From Gemmatimonadota bacterium (GTDB taxonomy: Bacteria; Gemmatimonadota; Gemmatimonadetes; Palauibacterales; Palauibacteraceae), in assembly GCA_013042495.1 (NCBI GenBank), contig JABDQB010000030.1, positions 1-22,750 of the forward strand: 22,750 nucleotides of DNA. The letters are read 5' to 3'. Every line of letters begins with the position of its first letter. Positions within the stretch are counted from its first letter, which is position 1. Below the pieces are notes generated by a model. That model was not told the DNA's origin and made no database searches. It saw nothing but the letters and a program-made list of their open reading frames with translations. A program made the position numbers and the translations under genes. Below, one piece after another: positions 1 through 5,795 of the stretch.

Positions 1-274
1 GTGGCGGGCGGACCTGGCGCGCAGGCACGGAGTCGAAGCTGGACCGACAGACTCGGCCACGGTCGCGAGGGTCGCGGGTCAGATAGCCACCGGGGCAGAG
101 TACGAGAAGACCTCGGAGCAGTATGCGCATGGCATTCGTTCGACCCCCACGATGATCATCAACAATCGCATGGTGATCGGCACGTTCCCCTACGAGCAGT
201 TACGGGCGATCTTCGAGGCGCTGGTGGCCGAGGCAGCGGGGGACACCCGGTTCATGGAGAGCTGGGAAGAGTAA
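1..274 (+). CDS. DsbA-like thioredoxin-fold protein, C-terminal part only
   Basis: Frame 2 is open from the left edge to TAA at 272-274, giving about 90 residues of a protein that starts outside the window. The segment GIRSTPTMIINN, with a Thr-Pro cis-proline loop, followed by GTFPYEQLRAIFEAL, is the usual end of a DsbA/DsbG-type thiol-disulfide oxidoreductase (Thioredoxin_4 family): cis-Pro loop, beta-strand pair, then a C-terminal helix. The CxxC active site would lie upstream, so catalytic competence and export cannot be judged. A frame-1 reading of the same bases is also open but gives Arg/Gly/His-rich nonsense. The next gene begins 17 bases downstream, so the two could be co-transcribed. 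Confidence 0.8.
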   Translation, partial: WRADLARRHGVEAGPTDSATVARVAGQIATGAEYEKTSEQYAHGIRSTPTMIINNRMVIGTFPYEQLRAIFEALVAEAAGDTRFMESWEE

Positions 275-291
275 CTGGCGGGGGTGAAGCG

Positions 292-960
292 ATGGGTACA
301 TGGGGAGCGGGAGCGTTCGAGAACGATGCGGCGCTCGATTTCGTTCCGGAGATTGAAACCGCGCATGATCTCGCCGATGCCCTGACGACGAGCACGCCCG
401 ACGAGCCGATCGATGCCGATACGGCGTGTCGGATCGTGGTGGTGGCCGAGTGTGTTGCAGCCATGCGCGGGCATCCGTCCCAGGACATCCCCGAGGGGCT
501 GGCCGAGCGACTTCCCACATTCGGCAAGCCCTCCAGATCACTGTTTCACCATGCTCGGGAGCACCTCGCCGCCGTCATGCTCCGCAGCGAGTTGATGGAG
601 CTGTGGGCCGAGGGTGATCCCAGCCCGTTCAATCTCGCGATGCACGATCTGTTGGAGCGACTCAACCTCCCCGTGGCGGACACTCCGAAGCTCGGTCGGC
701 GCGTGAAGAAGACCGTCAATAACCGCTCGCCCTGTTCGTTCTGCGATGAGCCCATGGGTGAGGATCAGTTCTCGCAGTTCTCGATTACGCTCGATCATGG
801 CGATGGAGAGCCCTTGACGCGCGGCGGGTGGGCGCACCACCGATGCCTGAACGGTGCCCTCCACCCCAAACACATGATCCGGGTCTACAAGAATGACGAA
901 CCCGTCGATCCGGATGAGCTTGATCGTTTACTCGATAGCAAGCCTACGGCCGAGGATTGA
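292..960 (+). CDS. DUF4259-like protein with C-terminal Cys/His cluster
   Basis: A 222-residue protein. The N-terminus MGTWGAGAFENDAALDF is the hallmark opening of DUF4259 proteins, whose function is unknown. The ATG at 292 is chosen because this motif sits at the very start and GGGGG at 280-284 gives a workable ribosome site; the frame stays open to the left edge but has no family match there. After a helical middle, residues 148-185 hold Cys148-x2-Cys151 and His182-His183-x-Cys185, spaced like a small zinc-binding treble-clef or ribbon module. This reaches beyond what I would expect of a bare DUF4259 domain. The tail is acidic. No signal peptide or membrane segment is visible, so it is probably cytoplasmic. 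Zinc binding is inferred from the residues. Confidence 0.8.
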   Translation: MGTWGAGAFENDAALDFVPEIETAHDLADALTTSTPDEPIDADTACRIVVVAECVAAMRGHPSQDIPEGLAERLPTFGKPSRSLFHHAREHLAAVMLRSELMELWAEGDPSPFNLAMHDLLERLNLPVADTPKLGRRVKKTVNNRSPCSFCDEPMGEDQFSQFSITLDHGDGEPLTRGGWAHHRCLNGALHPKHMIRVYKNDEPVDPDELDRLLDSKPTAED

Positions 961-1008
961 GCCGGGGTGGGCTGGCAACGATGCCCGGTAAGAGGCTTCC
1001 GATGCGGG

Positions 1009-1037
1009 TTGCTGGAATACAGAGTACTTTGTATTGT
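1009..1037 (+). promoter_or_regulatory. Possible promoter of the 1083 membrane-protein gene
   Basis: TTGCTG (1009-1014) and TATTGT (1032-1037) are separated by 17 bases and resemble weak -35 and -10 boxes. They lie about 45 bases upstream of the GTG at 1083. The palindrome at 1016-1035 fills the spacer and overlaps the -10 box, as expected if a regulator controls this promoter. Both boxes are only partial matches. Confidence 0.35.
1016..1035. promoter_or_regulatory. 20-bp palindromic operator candidate
   Basis: AATACAGAGTACTTTGTATT is an inverted repeat in which nine of ten base pairs are complementary; the sole mismatch is 1022/1029. It is AT-rich in a strongly GC-rich neighbourhood and sits between candidate -35 and -10 boxes. 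The TACTTTGTATTG part resembles operators of PadR-family repressors in related phyla; that comparison is from memory. No regulator gene lies next to it in this window. Confidence 0.5.
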
Positions 1038-1082
1038 AGAGCATCCAGTGAGGCAGGTCCCACGGCACGCGGGAGGTAGGCA

Positions 1083-1559
1083 GTGAAGAAGTGGCTGAGA
1101 CGGATCCGTGGTGCACTCGGGATGGGCCTGACCTGGGCAATCGCCTGGTTCGCCGCGGGCATGGTCCTCTTGTTGATCGTCGGTCCCGACGCCGCTGATG
1201 TTCCGTTCCCCCTCGGGTTTGGCTTTCTAGGCTTTCTTGCCGGTGTCACGTTTTCCGGGGTCCTCGGGATTGCCGAGGGCCGTCGCAGGTTCGAGCAGAT
1301 GTCGCTTCCGCGTTTCGCGGGTTGGGGTGCCGTTGGCGGGCTTCTCTTCTCCGGGATCTTTGTCTTGGCCGCGGACCTTGGCAGTGCCATTCTGGTGTTG
1401 GGCCCCGTTTTCGCTCTGTCGAGTGCGGCATGCGCCGCTGGTTCGCTGGCCCTGGCCAGAACCGCGGAGGACCGGGAATCGCTGGAGGCCGGCGTAGATC
1501 TGGCCGAGCTCGGGCCCACGGACGACGAAGCGCAGGAGTTGCTCGGAGGTGGGGGTTGA
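1083..1559 (+). CDS. Hypothetical four-helix membrane protein
   Basis: A 158-residue protein of unknown function, starting at GTG 1083 with a strong GGGAGG ribosome site at 1071-1076 and a 6-base spacer. A basic N-terminus (KKWLRRIR) is followed by four hydrophobic segments at about residues 11-33, 42-64, 78-97 and 101-126, then an acidic cytoplasmic-looking tail ending in a Gly run. Helices are Gly/Ala-rich and paired, with a short basic loop (EGRRRFEQM) between the second and third. No catalytic motif is visible. It converges with the aminotransferase gene, leaving 24 bases between stops. The palindromic promoter upstream suggests regulated expression. Confidence 0.75.
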   Translation: MKKWLRRIRGALGMGLTWAIAWFAAGMVLLLIVGPDAADVPFPLGFGFLGFLAGVTFSGVLGIAEGRRRFEQMSLPRFAGWGAVGGLLFSGIFVLAADLGSAILVLGPVFALSSAACAAGSLALARTAEDRESLEAGVDLAELGPTDDEAQELLGGGG

Positions 1560-1576
1560 TTCCTGCGTGCTGATCC

Positions 1577-1599
1577 GGCTGCGTCAACCCGGCGCAGCC
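1577..1599. terminator. Stem-loop between convergent genes
   Basis: GGCTGCG (1577-1583) and CGCAGCC (1593-1599) form a perfect 7-bp stem with a 9-base loop. It sits just after the stop of the plus-strand membrane-protein gene and includes the stop of the minus-strand gene. It has no T-tract, so intrinsic termination is uncertain. Confidence 0.3.
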
Positions 1600-2837
1600 A
1601 GCTGCCCGACCGCCGCAACCAGTCGTCCCACTTCCTCGTCCGTCGTGTAGCAGGCGCAGCCGGCCCGCAGCAGACCCTGCGGTTCGAGACCGAGCCGTTC
1701 CGTGACCAGGGAAGCGTAGAAATTCCCGTGCGACAGGAACAGCCCCCAGTCGGCTGAGAGTTGGGCGGCCGCTAGAGCCGGAGCCAACCCGTCGATCGTG
1801 AGGGCGAGAGTCGGGGTGCGCGGGTGGCCTGGCGGGGGACCGTACAGGGTCACTCCGGGGATGGCAGCGAGGCCCGCCCACATCCGAGTGATCAGGGCCT
1901 CCCCACGCCTCGACAACTGGGCGAAGACGGCATCGAGGCGCTCCTTCCGACAACTTTCGGTGCCGAGGGAGGCGAGATAGTCCACGGCCGCTCCCGCCCC
2001 GGCGATTCCCTCGTGGTTCAGCGTCCCCGTCTCCCAACGTTCGGGGGGGGCATCCGGAGCCGGAGCCAGCTTGGGAGGCAGCACCTCCCGAAGAAGAGCC
2101 TCCCGGCCCCAGAGCACGCCCACGTGCGGTCCATAGAACTTGTACGGTGAGCACGCCAGGAAGTCGCAGCCGATCGAGCTCACGTCGATCCGCTCGTGCG
2201 GCGCGAAGTGGACCGCGTCCACGAACAAGAGGGCGCCCGCCGAGCTGGCCAGCCTGCGCACGCGTTCGAGGTCGACGATCGTTCCGAGCGCGTTCGAAGC
2301 CGCGGTCGCCGCCACCAGCCGCGTACGCGAGGAGAGGGCCTTCTCGAAATCAGCCCAATCCAGGTCGCCGGTCTCCGCCACCAGGGGCACGGTGCGGACC
2401 ACGACCCCCCGCTCAACCTCCAGGTCCCGCCAGGGAGACACGTTGGCCTGGTGGTCCAACTCGGTCACCACCACTTCGTCGCCCGCTTCCCACGTCCGAC
2501 CGAGGGCCCGGGCAACGTGAAACGTGAGGGTCGTCATGTTGGGGCCGAGGACGACCTCGTCCTCGTCGCCGCCCAGGAAGTCCGCCAGCGCCGACCGGCT
2601 GGCCGCGATCACTTCGTCCAACTCTCGCGATGTCTCGAACGCCCAATGTGCGTTCGCGTTGTGGTGGAGCATCTGTTGGGCCACGGCCTCGGCGACTGCG
2701 GCCGGAACCTGCGTCCCACCCGGAGCATCGAAGTATCCGACCGTGCGACTCCCCTGGTTTCGGCGCAGGGCGGGGAAGGAGTCGCGGATCTCGTCGATCG
2801 TAGCGATGGTCGGCGTGCGCTCGGAGCTGTCGCTCAT
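1584..2837 (-). CDS. Class V aminotransferase fold PLP enzyme (VC1184-like, desulfurase-related)
   Basis: A 417-residue fold-type I PLP enzyme. The PLP lysine is Lys233 in SPYKFYGPHVG; His129 (ELDHQAN) should stack on the cofactor and Asp207 (FVDAVH) should contact its ring nitrogen. The overall pattern resembles the cysteine desulfurase/selenocysteine lyase group, especially the VC1184-type subfamily. However, the loop that carries the catalytic Cys in SufS reads LSHGNFYASL here, with no Cys; the nearest are in RAGCACYTTDEE, which aligns beyond that loop. A persulfide-forming desulfurase is therefore unlikely, and an epimerase, lyase or transaminase role fits better. Substrate unknown. The ATG start (2835-2837) has a weak AGGG site upstream. 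No suf or isc genes are nearby. Confidence 0.85.
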   Translation of the reverse strand: MSDSSERTPTIATIDEIRDSFPALRRNQGSRTVGYFDAPGGTQVPAAVAEAVAQQMLHHNANAHWAFETSRELDEVIAASRSALADFLGGDEDEVVLGPNMTTLTFHVARALGRTWEAGDEVVVTELDHQANVSPWRDLEVERGVVVRTVPLVAETGDLDWADFEKALSSRTRLVAATAASNALGTIVDLERVRRLASSAGALLFVDAVHFAPHERIDVSSIGCDFLACSPYKFYGPHVGVLWGREALLREVLPPKLAPAPDAPPERWETGTLNHEGIAGAGAAVDYLASLGTESCRKERLDAVFAQLSRRGEALITRMWAGLAAIPGVTLYGPPPGHPRTPTLALTIDGLAPALAAAQLSADWGLFLSHGNFYASLVTERLGLEPQGLLRAGCACYTTDEEVGRLVAAVGQLAAPG

Positions 2838-3156
2838 CGGTTGGCCCTGGCGTTAGAGTGTCACGGCAGCCCGTACAGGGTCCCGCGCCGGCAACCTACA
2901 TCAGCCCGCGTGGCGCCGCAGCCAGTCCCGGCGGCCTTCCGCTCGTGCTCATGACAAAACGTCCCACGGTCCCGCGTCTGGCCCGTATGCTGAGACTGGC
3001 TATGCGACCCGTAAAACGTTGTTAATATATGATTTAGAAGGCACCACATTCTCGCCTGACTGTGGCTCGGTTCGTGCTGTAATGGCACCCGATGTGACGA
3101 TCGGACCACTGCCCCCCCGGGGCACGACCCGGCTTCCAAGCCACGGAGCGATGACG
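2838..3156. other. Divergent intergenic region
   Basis: About 320 bases between the minus-strand PLP enzyme and asnA. It contains an AT-rich patch at 3011-3040, notable against the surroundings, and a candidate promoter further right. An in-frame upstream extension of asnA through 3019 has no family match. I see no RNA gene, convincing riboswitch or protein motif here. Confidence 0.5.
3056..3083 (+). promoter_or_regulatory. Possible promoter of asnA
   Basis: CTGACT (3056-3061) and TGTAAT (3078-3083) are separated by 16 bases and match sigma-70-type -35 and -10 boxes at 4 and 5 of 6 positions. Transcription would start near 3090 and leave a leader of about 65 bases before the asnA start. Assigned by eye only. 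Confidence 0.3.
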
Positions 3157-4293
3157 ATGACCACGAATGCCGACAAGAAAGCCGATCTCGCCGGACCCGG
3201 CGTGAGCACCTATGAGGAAGTCGCGAAGATCCTCCCGACCGATTACAAGCCGCTACTGAGCCCCAGGGAGACGATGAAGGCCCTCTTCGACGTGAAGCGC
3301 TATATCGAGGACGGTCTGGCGCGCGAGCTCAACCTGATGATGATCCAGGTTCCGCTGATCGTCCGGGTCGACAGCGGCGTGAATGACATGCTGGACCGCG
3401 ACGGTTCCCGGACACCTGTGGAGTTCGATTGCGGCCTCGGGCTGCCAAAGCCCATCAGAGCGAGCGTCGTGCAGGCGGCGACCAAGTGGAAGCGGATGGC
3501 GCTACGGCAGTTCGACTGCGCCCCCGGTCAGGGGATCAACACGGACATGAAGGCCGTCCGCAAGGACTATTTCCTGGACCACGACCACAGCTCGTATGTC
3601 GACCAGTGGGACTGGGAGAAGGTCATCACCCCCGACCAGCGCAACCTGGCTTTCCTCAAGGACACCGTGCAGCGGATCTGGAAGGTCATCAAGGGCGCGC
3701 AGGACTACGCCTTCGAGAGGTACCCCGCATTGGACGATCCCCGGTACCCGCGCCTCCCGGACGAACTCGTGTTCCTGCATGCGGAAGAGATCCTCGAGAT
3801 GTATCCCGATCTTCCGCGCAAGCAGCGCGAAACGAAGGTCATCCAGGAACACCCTGCCGTCTTCATCTACGGGATCGGGTGGACGCTGGCCGACGGGTAC
3901 CCGCACGAGATGCGGGCCGCCGACTACGACGACTGGGTCACCGACACGTCGGCCGAAACGGGCAAGGACACGCATGGCTTGAACGGCGATATCCTGGTGT
4001 GGAATCCGGTTACTAAGCGCCGGCACGAGCTGACGTCGATGGGAGTGCGGGTCACGAAGGAAACCCTGGTCACGCAGCTAGAGATGAGTGGCCAGATGGA
4101 CTACCTCGACCAGCCCTATCACCAGGCCATCCTGAATGACGAGATTCCCCTCAGCATCGGCGGGGGGATCGGTCAATCGCGCACGTACATGCTCCTGCTC
4201 CGCAAGGCGCACCTTGGTGAGGTGAGCGTCACGGTGTGGCCGGACCAGCTGAAGCAGGTGTGCGAAGAGCGCAACATCGTCGTACTGGAGTAG
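3157..4293 (+). CDS. asnA: Aspartate-ammonia ligase (asparagine synthetase A)
   Basis: AsnA makes asparagine from aspartate, ammonia and ATP via an aspartyl-AMP intermediate, in the cytoplasm; it has a class II aminoacyl-tRNA-synthetase-like fold. Diagnostic blocks are clear: KWKRMALRQFD, YVDQWDWE (residues 147-154), RAADYDDW, GLNGDILVWNP, TSMGVRV and GGGIGQSR (335-342). I chose ATG 3157 because GGAG at 3145-3148 lies 8 bases before it; ATG 3151 has only a 2-base spacer, and codons back to 3019 do not match the family. At 378 residues it is longer than the roughly 330-residue E. coli enzyme, with an N-terminal extension of about 30 residues and small insertions around the middle. It precedes a glutamine-synthetase-like gene, forming an amide-nitrogen pair. 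Confidence 0.95.
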   Translation: MTTNADKKADLAGPGVSTYEEVAKILPTDYKPLLSPRETMKALFDVKRYIEDGLARELNLMMIQVPLIVRVDSGVNDMLDRDGSRTPVEFDCGLGLPKPIRASVVQAATKWKRMALRQFDCAPGQGINTDMKAVRKDYFLDHDHSSYVDQWDWEKVITPDQRNLAFLKDTVQRIWKVIKGAQDYAFERYPALDDPRYPRLPDELVFLHAEEILEMYPDLPRKQRETKVIQEHPAVFIYGIGWTLADGYPHEMRAADYDDWVTDTSAETGKDTHGLNGDILVWNPVTKRRHELTSMGVRVTKETLVTQLEMSGQMDYLDQPYHQAILNDEIPLSIGGGIGQSRTYMLLLRKAHLGEVSVTVWPDQLKQVCEERNIVVLE

Positions 4294-4315
4294 ATTCAGA
4301 CGAGGGAGCGGATCC

Positions 4316-4350
4316 GGCCGCGGGGGCTCTCGGGTCTCCGCGGCCTTGTT
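4316..4350 (+). terminator. GC-rich hairpin between asnA and the GS-like gene
   Basis: GGCCGCGG (4316-4323) pairs perfectly with CCGCGGCC (4338-4345) and can be extended inward by further G-C and G-U pairs. TTGTTGTC follows. It could be a weak intrinsic terminator or attenuator, or a processing stem setting different levels of the two genes. The T-tract is poor. Confidence 0.45.
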
Positions 4351-4384
4351 GTCGGCGCGAACCGCGCCCACCGACGGAGGAAGC

Positions 4385-5782
4385 GTGGAAGACGATCGGG
4401 CCGGGCAGGAGAAGTTTGGAGAGGGAGGGCTGGAGCGTTCCCTCGGGCGACCCCGCGAAGAGTGGACGGTCGAGGACCTGGCTCACCTGTTCCGCCGCGG
4501 CGAGGCCAGGGGACTAAGCCTGATGCACGTGGGGGGAGACGGGTGGCTCAAACGTCTGGACTTCATGCCGCACGACGAGAGCAGTTTGCGCAGAATCTGC
4601 GAGGCTGGTGAGCGAGCGGACGGATCGAGCTTGTTTCCCGGCTCGGGGATTCCTACCGGTGCCTCGGACATCGTGTTACGGCCCCGGATCGAATCGGGCT
4701 TCCTCGATCCGTTCTCGGCGGTTCCCACCCTCGTACTGATGTGCGGTCACTCAGGGCCCGCCGGCGAGCCGCTGCCCCAGTCTCCGGACACGATCGTTCG
4801 CCGGGCGATGGATCGACTGCGAGCGCAGACGGGCGTCGAGCTGTTGGCCCTGGGGGAGGTTGAGTACTTCCTGGGCAAGCGACGCGACGAGAGCGACATC
4901 TACGGCGCGGACGATCGCGGGTATCACTCCGTGTCTCCATTCGTGTTCGGTGAGCCGCTGCGCCGGCGCGCCCTGGAGCTCCTGGTGGACCTCGGACTCA
5001 ACGTGAAGTACGGACACAGCGAAGTCGGATACATCGAGGCGCGGGAGCCGGACGGCGTGATCTGGGAACAGCACGAGATCGAGCTCGGACTCGACACGCT
5101 GCCCCGGGCTGCGGAGGCGATCTTACTGACACAGTGGGTCCTGCGTAACCTGGCTCACCAGAACGGCATGCGCTGCAGTACGGATCCTATCATGGCCGAA
5201 GGGCACGCCGGAAACGGACTGCATTTCCACCTGGCCCCGTCGCGCGATGGAGCACTGATGCCGATTCGCGAACCCGGTGAAACCCTGTCCGATCCCGCCC
5301 GCTGGCTGATCGGGGGGCTGGTGCAGACGGGAGCTGCGCTGATGGCGTTCGGGAATCGCGCGCCGGGATCTCTGACACGGCTTACCCAGGCCAAGGAAGC
5401 GCCCAACCGGATCACCTGGGGCGAGTTCGACCGCTCGGCCCTGATCCGGTTGCCGGCTCAGGCCATGGACACGGCCGGGAAGGCCGTCAGTCCTGCGACG
5501 ATCGAGTTCCGGCTTCCCGACGGATCCGTTTTTCCTCACCTCCTGCTGGCCGGGGCGGCACTCGCCATGATCAAGGGAGCCCAGACGGAAGGGCTCGACG
5601 AGCTTCTCGAGGCCACCCAGGCCTCGAACGTGAAAGACGGAGAAGGGAGAGCGGCTCCGGTACCGTGGAGCTTCCGTGAAGTTGCCGTCGCGGTTGCCGC
5701 GCATCGCGAGGCTTTCGAGACTGATGGTGTCTTTCCGCCAGCCCTGCTGGATAGACTCGTGTCCGATCTTTCCCACATATAG
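4385..5782 (+). CDS. Glutamine synthetase-like ATP-dependent amide ligase
   Basis: A 465-residue member of the glutamine synthetase catalytic family. GTG 4385 is preferred because GGAGG (4376-4380) ends 4 bases upstream. Numbering from it, metal and substrate residues appear conserved: Glu158 and Glu160 (EVEY), Glu213 (HSEVGY), Glu228/His230/Glu231 (EQHEIE), His280 and His282 (GNGLHFH), Arg342 (NRITWG), and Glu374/Arg376 (IEFRLPDGS). It should therefore be an active ligase. The NLYDLP adenylylation loop of enterobacterial GlnA is absent, so GlnE-type control is not expected. The surroundings differ enough from GlnA (for example SLFPGSGIPTGASD and EYFLGK) that the acceptor may be glutamate plus ammonia or an amine. 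It follows asnA by 91 bases and ends 13 bases before the sulfatase. Confidence 0.87.
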   Translation: MEDDRAGQEKFGEGGLERSLGRPREEWTVEDLAHLFRRGEARGLSLMHVGGDGWLKRLDFMPHDESSLRRICEAGERADGSSLFPGSGIPTGASDIVLRPRIESGFLDPFSAVPTLVLMCGHSGPAGEPLPQSPDTIVRRAMDRLRAQTGVELLALGEVEYFLGKRRDESDIYGADDRGYHSVSPFVFGEPLRRRALELLVDLGLNVKYGHSEVGYIEAREPDGVIWEQHEIELGLDTLPRAAEAILLTQWVLRNLAHQNGMRCSTDPIMAEGHAGNGLHFHLAPSRDGALMPIREPGETLSDPARWLIGGLVQTGAALMAFGNRAPGSLTRLTQAKEAPNRITWGEFDRSALIRLPAQAMDTAGKAVSPATIEFRLPDGSVFPHLLLAGAALAMIKGAQTEGLDELLEATQASNVKDGEGRAAPVPWSFREVAVAVAAHREAFETDGVFPPALLDRLVSDLSHI

Positions 5783-5795
5783 GAAATGACTAGAG

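Noticed and set aside
1..291. In-frame upstream extension of the DUF4259 gene to the left edge
   Set aside because: It is a shadow of the DsbA-like frame; the family N-terminus MGTWGAG starts at 292.
3019..3156. AsnA extension to 3019
   Set aside because: No family match in these codons, and the GGAG site supports 3157.
3157..4293. Aspartyl- or asparaginyl-tRNA synthetase-like protein
   Set aside because: It shares that fold but has the AsnA-specific GLNGDILVWNP and YVDQWDWE blocks and no anticodon-binding domain.
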